A DNA stretch of 64,000 nt, taken from NCBI RefSeq assembly GCF_021228125.1, contig NZ_JAJQQS010000017.1, positions 177,345 through 241,344 of the forward strand, read 5' to 3'. The translations under genes and the position numbers were made by a program. Below, in pieces: positions 53,651 to 61,927 of the stretch (the first letter of the stretch is position 1; every line of letters begins with the position of its first letter). The notes beneath the pieces were generated by a model. The model was not told the DNA's origin and made no database searches. It saw nothing but the letters and a program-made list of their open reading frames with translations. This stretch comes from Streptomyces albireticuli. GTDB taxonomy: Bacteria > Actinomycetota > Actinomycetes > Streptomycetales > Streptomycetaceae.

Positions 53651-55876
53651 TCATCGCAGACCGCCCAGGGTGCGGGCCATGCGCGGCGCGACCTGGCGGG
53701 CCAGGAAGGTCCGCGGCGGGTTGAGGGAGCGGTAGCCGACGCGGACCCGCTCCCAGACGTCCTCGTGGCCGGACCGGGCACCGGTGGTGCGGGTGGCGGG
53801 CACGGTGGCCATGAAGGTGTCGACGGCGTCGGCCGCCCACGCGGAGTGGCCGGTGGAGACGTTGTCGATGGTGTTGTGGATGTCGACGAACCGGGTGCTG
53901 AAGCCGTGCTCCTTCAGCGCGAGCCGGGCCCGGCGGTACGAGCCGCCGACACCGGACAGCTCCATGGCGACGTTCAGGCCCAGCACCTCCGGCAGGAAGG
54001 TGCGCGGGAAGCGGCCGACGCACAGCCAGTACACCGGCAGCTCGAAGGACTCGTCGCGGAAGCCGGGCCAGCGGGAGAACTCCCGGGAGCCGGTGGGCGG
54101 CAGGAGCACGTCCATCTCCGCGAGGACCTCGCGGTAGATGAGCGGGTGGTTGAGCTTCTCCTCGCCGTTGCCCAGCTCGTCCCAGTAGGTCTCGAAGAGC
54201 GAGAACCCGATCTCCGAGGAGGCGTTCTCGTAGTCCGTGAACCCCTGGAGCCAGCTGCCGTCGATCAGCGTCAGCGGTGCCAGCTGCACCGTCGAGTCGA
54301 CCAGGTCGGCCCGGCTCGCGACCGGCGTCTCGGCGCCGTCCTCGAACTCCTGGCCGTGCAGGTCGTGCTGCTCCGCCAGCCAGGGCCGGAGCCCGGACCG
54401 GTGCCAGCGGGCCGGCAGCTGCGACTCGGCCTTGTCGAGGCCGTGCCGGGACCGGGCGAGCCAGTCCTGGACGTAGCCGACGGCCCAGCGGCGCAGCGCC
54501 GGGGTGTCCGTACGGCGCTGGAGCATCCAGTACGCCTCGCGCAGGTCGGCCGGGGCGCGGCCCTCGGCCGGCCGGACGGCCAGCGAGGGGAAGCGGGGCG
54601 CGGCCGTGGCGGTCGCGTCCTCCTTGGTGTCCCCCGCGTCCGGGCCCGCGGTCTCCCGCTCCTCGCCCGCGGCGGGCAGGGAGTCGATCCACCGGCGGAT
54701 CACGGTGAGGTCCTCGGGCGAGAACACCCGGAACATCGGACCGCGCTCCGAGACCAGGCCGTTGACCAGCGGGCTGGACTTGGACCGGCCGGGCTTGACC
54801 AGCCGGCTGCGCGACAGCACGTCGAGCAGCGGGCCCGGGTCGGTACGGGCCTGCTTGAGCCAGTCGGACAGCGACCGGCCCTCGACCTGGAAGTCGTGGT
54901 GGTAGACGGAGCCCTCACGGGCGCGCAGCCGCATCAGCTCGGCCATGTCGTAGGCCGGGTCGCGGGCGGCGTCGAGCTGGGCGTACAGGCCGGCGCTCCA
55001 GGTGCGCAGCGCGGCCAGGGCCCAGGTGAAGCCGGTGACGACCCGGTCGGCCTCGGCGTCCGGGAGGGCGTCGACGGCGGCGCGGGCCCGCGACAGGTCG
55101 GTGGGTCCGCCCTCCTCGCGGGCGCCGCCCGGGTCGAGCAGCGACCAGTCCGCGCCGCCCGGCAGGGCCTCCCGGACCAGGGCGAGCGCGGGCGGCAGCC
55201 CGGCGTGCCGCAGGCACAGGTCGGCGCCGAGGATCTCGGCGCGGAAGTCGTCCGGCCGCCGGCTCATGGCCAGCAGCAGGGCGGGCAGGTGGAACGCGTC
55301 GTCGCCGATGCGCGGGTCCAGCGCGAGCCGGGACGCGGGCACGGCGTTCTCCGACAGCAGCAGCTGCCGCAGCAGCGCCAGGAAGGCGCTGCCCCGGGAG
55401 GCGCGGGGGTGGCCCGCGCCGACGTCCGAGGCGTAGACGGTGAGGATCCGCAGGGCCGCGGACTCGTCGGCGTTGCCCGGCGCGCTCAGCCACTGGAGCC
55501 AGGCCCCGGAGAGCAGGGCGAGCGGGGCGCAGCCGAGCGTCGCCCGGCGCACCAGGGTGTCGCGGGTGCCGTCGGCGGTCACGTCGTCGAGGAGCGCGCG
55601 GAAGCGCGTGCGCTCCGCGGCCGCCCAGTCCTCGGCCCGGGCGGTGAGGCCGGTCAGCCCCGGCCGCCCGGCCTCGTCGTTCGCGGTGTCGGGGCCGGTG
55701 GGCCCGGTCGTGGTGGCCGGGTCGTCCGGTCCGGCGGGGATCCGGCGCAGTTCGGCGCGGATCTCCTCCGGGAACCGGCCGCCGGGCAGCGAGCACTCGG
55801 GGTCCGCGGCCCGTACGTACAGGTTCCGGGACGCGCCCGGGCCCGGGGCAGGGGGCGCCGCCTTGTGGGTCAGCAA
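53651..55876 (-). CDS. Tandem heme-oxygenase-like (HDO) protein, N-terminal copy degenerate
   Basis: 741-aa protein from TTG 55876, seven bases after GGAGG. The C-terminal ~220 residues match iron-containing redox enzymes of the HDO/Haem_oxygenas_2 type: FETYWDELGNGEEKLNHPLI (Glu562, Asp566, His577) and FVDIHNTIDNVSTGHSAWA (His667, Asp671, His677). The N-terminal part (~95-260) repeats the scaffold: GCAPLALLSGAWLQWLS against LAPLTLIDGSWLQGFT, and YASDVGAG against YWDELGNG, but lacks the Glu and His ligands (Thr146, Arg161). It is twice the usual length. HDOs do N-oxygenation, C-C or amine oxidations; the role here is unknown. Confidence 0.85.
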   Translation of the reverse strand: MLTHKAAPPAPGPGASRNLYVRAADPECSLPGGRFPEEIRAELRRIPAGPDDPATTTGPTGPDTANDEAGRPGLTGLTARAEDWAAAERTRFRALLDDVTADGTRDTLVRRATLGCAPLALLSGAWLQWLSAPGNADESAALRILTVYASDVGAGHPRASRGSAFLALLRQLLLSENAVPASRLALDPRIGDDAFHLPALLLAMSRRPDDFRAEILGADLCLRHAGLPPALALVREALPGGADWSLLDPGGAREEGGPTDLSRARAAVDALPDAEADRVVTGFTWALAALRTWSAGLYAQLDAARDPAYDMAELMRLRAREGSVYHHDFQVEGRSLSDWLKQARTDPGPLLDVLSRSRLVKPGRSKSSPLVNGLVSERGPMFRVFSPEDLTVIRRWIDSLPAAGEERETAGPDAGDTKEDATATAAPRFPSLAVRPAEGRAPADLREAYWMLQRRTDTPALRRWAVGYVQDWLARSRHGLDKAESQLPARWHRSGLRPWLAEQHDLHGQEFEDGAETPVASRADLVDSTVQLAPLTLIDGSWLQGFTDYENASSEIGFSLFETYWDELGNGEEKLNHPLIYREVLAEMDVLLPPTGSREFSRWPGFRDESFELPVYWLCVGRFPRTFLPEVLGLNVAMELSGVGGSYRRARLALKEHGFSTRFVDIHNTIDNVSTGHSAWAADAVDTFMATVPATRTTGARSGHEDVWERVRVGYRSLNPPRTFLARQVAPRMARTLGGLR

Positions 55877-55919
55877 CCTCTTCCCTCCTTGGCTTGGTTC
55901 GCCTGGCGCTGCGGGGGCG

Positions 55920-56015
55920 CTAGAACATGGGATAGATGGACGCGTCGTTCTTCTTCTTCGGCTTGCGGCCGAGCAGCTTGTCCAGGATCTTTCGCAGGAT
56001 GGACACGGCGGGCAC
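55920..56015 (-). CDS. 31-aa basic peptide in the right operon
   Basis: Short frame between the SGNH and HDO genes: GTG 56015, MPAVSILRKILDKLLGRKPK then KKNDASIYPMF. GAGAGG is two bases upstream; the second GTG (56006) has better spacing. The amphipathic basic helix and aromatic C-terminus look designed rather than random, and spacing to both neighbours (27 and 43 bases) is operon-like. The ends weakly recall DUF5989 (basic start, ...IYTLF end) without its membrane helix. Real translation is unproven. Confidence 0.5.
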   Translation of the reverse strand: MPAVSILRKILDKLLGRKPKKKNDASIYPMF

Positions 56016-56042
56016 GCCCTCTCGTGGGGAGATCGGTGACGG

Positions 56043-57098
56043 TCAGGACAGACCGAGGGTCTCGGCCATGACGCGGGTGACGATCTCGTGACCCTCGTCG
56101 GTGTAGTGGGCACGGTCGACGAAGAGCCAGTCGGCCGGCTTGATCGCGTCGGCGACCGCGGGGTTGAGGTCGAAGAAGCGCGCACCGGCCTTCTCCGTGA
56201 CGACCCGGAGGGCCTCGGCGTAGGTACGGCCGGCCTCGATCGAGGCGATGATGCCGTAGTTCTCCTCGAACGAGCCGTTGGAGGAGAGGGAGTTGAGCTC
56301 CTCGAAGAGCAGCTTCTCCTGGGGGGCGTGCTCCTCGCGCAGCCACGGGGCCATCGGCTGGAGCGCGTAGGTGATCTTCACATCGGGGCCGACGAGCTTG
56401 CGCAGCGACTCCAGGTGGCGGCCCGTCAGGCCGGCGGCGGTGTCGATCAGCTCGGGCAGGGTGCGCTTGCGCTCGGCGGGCCGGCGGGGCGCCGCGGCGG
56501 CGGGCTTACGGTCGGCCAGCAGACCGGTCAGGCTGCGGGCGGGCGCCTTGGCGGGCTTACGGGCCTTGGCCCGCAGCTCGTCCATCGCCTCGAAGTACTC
56601 GCCGCTGAAGAAGAAGGCGCCGTCCTCGCCGCGCTGCCACTCGGGGAGCAGCGAGAGGGCCAGGTTGTTGAGCCCGGAGAGGATGACGATCTCCTCGACC
56701 TCGGGCAGCAGGTGCTGGTGGAAGAGGAAGAGCATCAGCTCCTGGGCCGAGTTGTGGCTGCGGCCGCCGAAGTTGAGCCAGGGCGCGGAGGGGGCGTACT
56801 TGCTCCACAGCCGGGAGGAGATGGTGGCGCCGTCGTTGGTGGCGCCGATGCCGAGCGCCGTGGAGCTGCCCATGAGCAGCTTCACCGGGCCCTTGGGCAC
56901 CTCGCCCGCCGCGGACGCGGTCTGCCCGCCGGGGCCGCGGGAGAGGCGGAAGCCGAGCCGGTCCGTGTTGATCACGGACGAGCGGTAGGAGGCCCGGTGG
57001 AAGTACATCAGGTAGGGCAGGTAACGCACCTCACCGCGGTCGTCGAAGTCGTCGTACTGGATGAGTTGCGGGGTGAGGGTCTCTCGGTACAGCTTCAC
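56043..57098 (-). CDS. SGNH/GDSL-like hydrolase
   Basis: 351-aa SGNH-fold protein from GTG 57098 with GGGAGAGA upstream. Block I MGSSTALGIGATNDG has the Ser nucleophile, the Gly block is NFGGRSHNSAQE, the Asn block SGLNNLALSLL, and block V FVDRAHYTDEGHEIV has Asp and His. It probably acts as esterase, acyltransferase or deacylase. SGNH proteins accompany NodU-type carbamoyltransferases in several clusters. An insertion of Lys/Ala/Pro-rich residues (~175-215) interrupts the domain. Confidence 0.85.
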   Translation of the reverse strand: MKLYRETLTPQLIQYDDFDDRGEVRYLPYLMYFHRASYRSSVINTDRLGFRLSRGPGGQTASAAGEVPKGPVKLLMGSSTALGIGATNDGATISSRLWSKYAPSAPWLNFGGRSHNSAQELMLFLFHQHLLPEVEEIVILSGLNNLALSLLPEWQRGEDGAFFFSGEYFEAMDELRAKARKPAKAPARSLTGLLADRKPAAAAPRRPAERKRTLPELIDTAAGLTGRHLESLRKLVGPDVKITYALQPMAPWLREEHAPQEKLLFEELNSLSSNGSFEENYGIIASIEAGRTYAEALRVVTEKAGARFFDLNPAVADAIKPADWLFVDRAHYTDEGHEIVTRVMAETLGLS

Positions 57099-57151
57099 GA
57101 ACAATCTCTCCCTGTGTGGGGGCGGCCTGGTCCCTGTGGGGTCCGGCCGGG

Positions 57152-57901
57152 TCAGCCCTGGAACAGACGGCCTCGGTGGATCTTGTGCTGTGCTGCCTGG
57201 GCCAGCGGGCGCACCACCAGCTGGTCGACGTTGACGTGCTGCGGCAGCCCCACCGCGAGCGCGACGCACTCGGCGACGTCCTCGGCGGTCAGCGGGCGGT
57301 CGACGTCGGCGTAGACGGAGGCCGCCTTCGCCGCGTCGCCCTCGAAGCGGTTGACGGCGAACTCTTCGGTCTTGACCATGCCGGGCGCGATCTCGATGAC
57401 GCGGACGGGCTCCCCGGACAGCTCCAGCCGGAGGGTCTCGGTCAGCGCGTGCTCGGCGTGCTTGGCGGCGCTGTAGCCCGCGCCGCCCTCGTAGTTGACG
57501 AACGCGGCGGTCGAGGTGATGGTGACGATCGTGCCCCCGTCACCCGCCCGCAGCAGCGGCAGCAGCGTCTGGGTCACCTTCAGGGTGCCGAGGACGTTCA
57601 CCTCGAACATCCACTGCCAGTGGTCGGGGTCCGCGCCCGCCACGGGGTCGGCGCCCAGGGCGCCGCCCGCGTTGTTGACCAGCACGTCGCAGGCGTCGAG
57701 GGTCGCCAGGGCGGCCTTGACGGCCGCCGCGTCGGTGATGTCCACCGTGAGCGCCCGGCCGCCGATCTCCTCGGCGAGCTCGGTCAGCCGCTCCTCGCGG
57801 CGGGCCAGGACGACGACCTCGTAGCCGCTCGCGGCCAGTCGCCGGGCGGTGGCCGCGCCGATACCGCTACTCGCACCGGTCACCACGGCCGTTCGGGCCA
57901 T
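57152..57901 (-). CDS. Short-chain dehydrogenase/reductase
   Basis: 249-aa classical SDR. NAD(P) motif TGASSGIGAATARRLAASGY (~8-27), NNAG at ~84, catalytic Ser in TITSTAAF, Tyr-x3-Lys in GYSAAKHAEHAL, and post-motif IAPGMVKTE. Closest general group is NADP-dependent serine/3-hydroxy acid dehydrogenases (YdfG type), which oxidise beta-hydroxy amino acids. AGGAGGTGG precedes ATG 57901. First gene of the leftward operon and a good partner for the amino-acid hydroxylase. Confidence 0.92.
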   Translation of the reverse strand: MARTAVVTGASSGIGAATARRLAASGYEVVVLARREERLTELAEEIGGRALTVDITDAAAVKAALATLDACDVLVNNAGGALGADPVAGADPDHWQWMFEVNVLGTLKVTQTLLPLLRAGDGGTIVTITSTAAFVNYEGGAGYSAAKHAEHALTETLRLELSGEPVRVIEIAPGMVKTEEFAVNRFEGDAAKAASVYADVDRPLTAEDVAECVALAVGLPQHVNVDQLVVRPLAQAAQHKIHRGRLFQG

Positions 57902-58176
57902 GCGGACCACCTCCTGAATTGTTGCGGGATTATGAACAGGGCATGGCTAGCCCCAGGCGGAATCCGGGTAATCGTCGCGGAACGCGGTCGACGCGACCCC
58001 GTAAAGAACATCGAAGAATCCAGAAAATGCGTTGCGTTTCATGGCCCCCGCCCTCTTCGCATTCCGGCGCAATTAACTTCCCAGCGCCGAACGCGACGAT
58101 AGCCAGAAAAGTTCATGATTCAGCAGTGCGGAATGGCATCATGATCGCGTAGTGCGGGAACACGAAGGGGGAGCAA

Positions 58177-59223
58177 ATGTGCCCAAAACCCGAAGACGAG
58201 GGACGAACCGACCATGTAGAGGTGTGCGGTCCCGGCATGGAGGCCTACCGGCTGGCCCTCACCGAGGGGACCGTTTCGGCCCCGGTGCCCCGCTGTTTAC
58301 TCCAACTCGGTCTTCTGCGGTCGCTCCCGGACGCTCCTACGACCTATGTACCCGTCCCGCCCGACGTCGCGCTCTTCGACATGGCCCGCCCCATCGAGCG
58401 GGCCATCCTCAACCAGCAGCACATGCTGGCCTCCATGCGGGTCTCCGTCTCGCGGCTGGAGACCGTCTACCAGGAGGTGCAGCAGCAGTCCGCCCCCGTC
58501 CGGCTCCTCCTGGGCGAGAGCGCGATCAGCGCTGCCCTGGAGAAGGCGGTCGGCTCCTGCCGGCGTGAACTGCTGACCGCCCAGCCGGGCGGCGGCAGGG
58601 ACCCCGAGCTGCTCGCCGAGGCGATCGACCGCGACCTCGCGCTGAGCGCCCGCGGCGTCCGCCAGCGCACCCTGTACCAGCACACCGTACGGTCCCACGG
58701 GCCCACGCTGGCCTATATCGAGAGAATCACCGCCGCCGGCGCCCAGGTCCGCACCGTCGACGAGATCATCGACCGGCTGATCGTCTGCGACCGGTCGATC
58801 GCCTTCATCCCCGGTGTGCAGCAGCGCCGGACCGCCGCGCTCGTCATCCAGGACCCCGGCGTCATCCAGTACCTGCTCAAGTACTTCGAGTACCTGTGGG
58901 AGGCGGCCAAGCCGGTGCGCGGCCAGGGCGTCACCGCGGGCGGGGGCGCGGAGGCGCTCACCCACGAGACGCGCCGCTCGGTCCTGGAGCTGATGGTGCG
59001 CGGCCACACCGACGAGGCCATCGCGGCCCGGCTGGGCATCAGCGCGCGCACGGTGTCCACGCATGTGAAGAAGGCGGCCGACCTGCTGGGCAGCCGCAGC
59101 CGGGCGCAGCTCGGCTATCTCCTCGCCCGCACCGGGCTGCTGGACGACCCGGAGGCGCTGGAGGCACTGGGCCCGGCCGCGCAGGCGCCGCGCAGGGGGG
59201 TCGACCGGCCGGAGCCGCGCTGA
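58177..59223 (+). CDS. LuxR-type regulator, right paralogue, with a TTA codon
   Basis: 348-aa paralogue of the regulator at 43128: RRELLTAQPGGGRDPELLAE, RTLYQHTVRSH and DRLIVCDRSIAFIPGV match its middle domain, and the HTH is TDEAIAARLGISARTVSTHV (~282-301). ATG 58177 follows GGGGGAGC. Codon 41 (58297-58299) is TTA, so translation should depend on the bldA tRNA. It is divergent from the long leftward operon (first gene at 57901) and is its likely activator, linking the island to development. Confidence 0.9.
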   Translation: MCPKPEDEGRTDHVEVCGPGMEAYRLALTEGTVSAPVPRCLLQLGLLRSLPDAPTTYVPVPPDVALFDMARPIERAILNQQHMLASMRVSVSRLETVYQEVQQQSAPVRLLLGESAISAALEKAVGSCRRELLTAQPGGGRDPELLAEAIDRDLALSARGVRQRTLYQHTVRSHGPTLAYIERITAAGAQVRTVDEIIDRLIVCDRSIAFIPGVQQRRTAALVIQDPGVIQYLLKYFEYLWEAAKPVRGQGVTAGGGAEALTHETRRSVLELMVRGHTDEAIAARLGISARTVSTHVKKAADLLGSRSRAQLGYLLARTGLLDDPEALEALGPAAQAPRRGVDRPEPR

Positions 59224-59250
59224 CGGCGGGCGGGCCGCCCCCTCGGGCGC

Positions 59251-59913
59251 TCAGCCCGCGTCGAGCGTGCCCGTACGGGTGCGCTTCAGCTCGAAGAAGT
59301 CGGGGTATCCGGCCAGCAGCCGGACACCGTCGAAGACGCGGGCCGCCTCCTCGCCCCGGGGTATCGAGCTGAGGACGGGGCCGAAGAAGGCGACGCCGTC
59401 GAGGTGCAGGGTGGGCGTGCCGACGTAGGCGCCGGCGGCGGGGTCCTTGCCCTCGTCGTGGCGGAGCCGCAGCGGCTCGTCCCACGCCGTGTCGTGCGCG
59501 GCGGCGGCGAGCCCGGCGGGCAGGCCGAGCTCGGCGAGGCCCTCCGCGACGACCGCGTCGAAGTCCTCGTTCTTCTCCCGGTGGATCCGGGTGCCGAAGG
59601 CGGTGTAGAGGTCGCGCAGCCGCTCCTCGCCGTACCGCTCGGCGACCGCCACCGCGACGCGCGCCGGACCGAGGGAGTTGTCGACCAGTTCCCGGTACCA
59701 CTCGGGGAGCTCGTTGCCGACGTTGTGCAGATAGAGGCTCATGGGGTGGAATCTGACGTCGATGTCGCGCAGCGCCTCCACCTCCAGGATCCAGCGGGAG
59801 GCGATCCAGGCGAACGGGCAGGCGGCGTCGTAGTAGAAATCGACGGTGGTCTTCTCCGCGGTGGCGCGCCCGGCGGGCGCCTTCTCGGCGAGGGTCTGCT
59901 GGTCGTTGGTCAC
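59251..59913 (-). CDS. DsbA-family mycothiol-dependent oxidoreductase (Rv2466c type)
   Basis: 220-aa thioredoxin-fold protein from GTG 59913. The active site is FYYDAACPFAWIASRWI, i.e. Cys-Pro-Phe-Ala with a single cysteine, as in mycothiol-dependent nitroreductases of the Rv2466c group. VGTPTLHLDGVAFFGPVLS holds the cis-Pro loop, and the inserted helical domain lies between. Acts in the cytosol in thiol redox stress. It converges on the LuxR gene and is probably outside the island. Confidence 0.9.
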   Translation of the reverse strand: MTNDQQTLAEKAPAGRATAEKTTVDFYYDAACPFAWIASRWILEVEALRDIDVRFHPMSLYLHNVGNELPEWYRELVDNSLGPARVAVAVAERYGEERLRDLYTAFGTRIHREKNEDFDAVVAEGLAELGLPAGLAAAAHDTAWDEPLRLRHDEGKDPAAGAYVGTPTLHLDGVAFFGPVLSSIPRGEEAARVFDGVRLLAGYPDFFELKRTRTGTLDAG

Positions 59914-60131
59914 GCGGCGACCCTAAGCCGCCGGTGTACCCGACCGGGGGGCCAGTCGGCCGGGAATTCCTTGGGCCAATTTCCACAACGCCGTTACGGC
60001 CCACCGGAATCGGCCCGCAAGGCGCGTCACCGCACCGCCACACCCCGTGATCGGCACCGGACTTGACAGACGGCGCGCGAAATCGGGGACGACCGGCGAC
60101 GCACCTGCTAAACGCTGCCAGGATCGCCCCC

Positions 60132-61133
60132 GTGATCACGCGCGCCGCTTACATAGAAGAGCTCGGGCCGCCGGATGTCATCCAGTACGGCGAGCTGCCC
60201 GTCCCCCACGCGGGACCCACCGATGTGACCGTCGACGTCACCGTCGCCACCGTCAACCACGTGGACACCTTTGTGCGTTCGGGTGCCTGGCGGACCCCGG
60301 TCGCGTTCCCGTTCACCGTCGGCCGCGACCTGGTCGGCACGGTCGCCGGGGCCGGCCCGGGTGCGCCGGGCTTCCGCCCCGGCGATGTCGTGTGGTCCAC
60401 CAGCATGGGCCACGGCGGCCGCCAGGGCGCCGCCGCCGAGCGGGTCGTGGTCCCGGCCGACCGCCTCTACCACCTGCCCGCCGGGGTGGCGCCGGCCGAC
60501 GCCGTGGCCGTCGCGCACCCGGCCTCCACCGCCCACCTCGCGCTGTTCACCCACGGCCGGCTGCGGACCGGCGAGACCGTGGTCGTCGAGGGCGCCGCCG
60601 GGAACGTCGGCGCCGCGCTCGTCGTCATGGCCGCCCGGGCGGGCGCCCGCGTCGTCGCCACGGCGAGCGCGGCGGACGCGGAGTACTGCCGGTCCCTGGG
60701 CGCCGCGGAGGTGGTCGACTACCGCGACCCGGACCGGGCCGGGCTGCTGCGCGCGGCCTGCCCGCGCGGCGCCGACCTCCACCTCGACACCTCCGCCCGC
60801 AACGACCTGCCCGCCGCCGTGGAACTGCTGGCCAAGCGGGGCAGGATCGTGCTGCTCGCCGGGCTGCGCACCCGCCCCGTCCTGCCGGTCGGCCCGCTCT
60901 ACCTCAAGGACTGCTCGGTCGTCGGCTTCGCGATCTCGCAGGCGACCACCGGGGAGCTCGCCGAGGCGGCCGAGGCCGTCGGCCGGCTGCTCGCCGAGGG
61001 CCTGCTGCGGCCCCGGGCCGTGGACCTCCTGCCGCTCGCCGACACGGCCGAGGCCCACCGCCGGGTGGAGGCCGGCGAGGCGAAGGGCCGCCGCGTCGTG
61101 CTGAGCACGGCCCGCCCGGAGCCGCGCGACTGA
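60132..61133 (+). CDS. Quinone oxidoreductase-type MDR protein
   Basis: 333-aa zinc-independent medium-chain dehydrogenase (QOR/zeta-crystallin type). GTG 60132 gives MITRAAYIEELGPPDVIQYG. GRDLVGTVAGAGPG lies near 60 and the NADPH motif EGAAGNVGAALVVMAA near 155. TTGACA at 60063-60068 is a possible -35 but I see no matching -10. Followed by two hairpin terminators. Substrate not determinable; reduction of quinones or enones is typical. Confidence 0.88.
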   Translation: MITRAAYIEELGPPDVIQYGELPVPHAGPTDVTVDVTVATVNHVDTFVRSGAWRTPVAFPFTVGRDLVGTVAGAGPGAPGFRPGDVVWSTSMGHGGRQGAAAERVVVPADRLYHLPAGVAPADAVAVAHPASTAHLALFTHGRLRTGETVVVEGAAGNVGAALVVMAARAGARVVATASAADAEYCRSLGAAEVVDYRDPDRAGLLRAACPRGADLHLDTSARNDLPAAVELLAKRGRIVLLAGLRTRPVLPVGPLYLKDCSVVGFAISQATTGELAEAAEAVGRLLAEGLLRPRAVDLLPLADTAEAHRRVEAGEAKGRRVVLSTARPEPRD

Positions 61134-61140
61134 ATTCCCC

Positions 61141-61166
61141 TAATGCCGCCGGAATCGGCGGCATTA
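61141..61166 (+). terminator. Hairpin terminator 1 after the quinone oxidoreductase gene
   Basis: Perfect TAATGCCGCC / GGCGGCATTA arms with the loop GGAATC, eight bases after the stop codon. Confidence 0.85.
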
Positions 61167-61186
61167 CCCCTGAAAACCGAATACAA

Positions 61187-61227
61187 AAAGAGTGCCGACA
61201 GCGTCCCGGACCCTGCCGGCACTCTTT
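61187..61227 (+). terminator. Hairpin terminator 2
   Basis: AAAGAGTGCCG and CGGCACTCTTT, an exact 11-bp inverted repeat with a 19-base loop and AT-rich ends. It insulates the following operon. Confidence 0.82.
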
Positions 61228-61322
61228 GCCGCACACCTTTCGGATGAACCCCGGTGCGCCGACTTGACAACACTCACCTTTTTCCTTGACCGGGCCGCCC
61301 GCACCTCGGCATCGTCTTCCCC

Positions 61323-61865
61323 ATGAGCGAATCCATCATCGATTCCAGCCCGCTTTTCGAGTGCCGGACGGAGATCCGCGTCTCGGCCGATCCGTTCGAA
61401 ATCTATTCGGTGGTCAGCGACCTCGGGCGCAGCGCCGAATGGAGCCCGGAATGCATGGGCGGCGAATGGACCTCCGGCACCCCGTCCACCGTGGGCGCGG
61501 TCTTCCGGGGCGAGAACCTGCGCAGCACCGAGGTCGTGGCCTGGGCCCCGCTCATCCGCGGCACCTGGTACACCGAGGCCAAGGTCGTGGCGGCGGACCC
61601 CGGCAGCACCTTCCGCTGGGTGATGCTCACCCACGCGCAGGAGGACCAGGACAGCGTCTGGGGCTTCGACATCGAGCCCGCCGAGGACGGCTCCACTCTC
61701 GTCCACCACTTCCGGATGGGCCGGGCCACCGAGGGAATTCACCACATCGTCGCCGATCTGGACGAGGCCGGCCGCAGGCGCTTCGTCGAGGAGTGGGGCG
61801 CCAAGCTGGAGCAGGACATGGAGGTCACGCTCCGGCGCGTCAAGGACGTCATCGAGAAGAACTGA
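61323..61865 (+). CDS. SRPBCC / polyketide cyclase-like protein
   Basis: 180-aa protein of the START/SRPBCC fold (Polyketide_cyc2). Hallmarks: SADPFEIYSVVSDLGRSAEW at ~21-40, then the curved beta-sheet (TWYTEAKVVAADPGSTFRWV) and a long C-terminal helix (GRRRFVEEWGAKLEQDMEVT). It binds hydrophobic ligands and can act as cyclase or dehydratase in aromatic pathways. First gene of a + strand operon with the adenylate-forming enzyme 62 bases on. TTGACA at 61264-61269 may be a -35. Confidence 0.87.
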   Translation: MSESIIDSSPLFECRTEIRVSADPFEIYSVVSDLGRSAEWSPECMGGEWTSGTPSTVGAVFRGENLRSTEVVAWAPLIRGTWYTEAKVVAADPGSTFRWVMLTHAQEDQDSVWGFDIEPAEDGSTLVHHFRMGRATEGIHHIVADLDEAGRRRFVEEWGAKLEQDMEVTLRRVKDVIEKN

Positions 61866-61927
61866 CCCGGGCGCGCCGGGCGGGCGCGCGGCGATTTCAT
61901 GGCAGCTACGAGCGGGATAGCGGGTAC

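Noticed and set aside
60063..61269. TTGACA elements at 60063 and 61264 as sigma-70 promoters
   Set aside because: No convincing -10 hexamer lies 16-18 bases downstream of either, so I did not annotate them as promoters.
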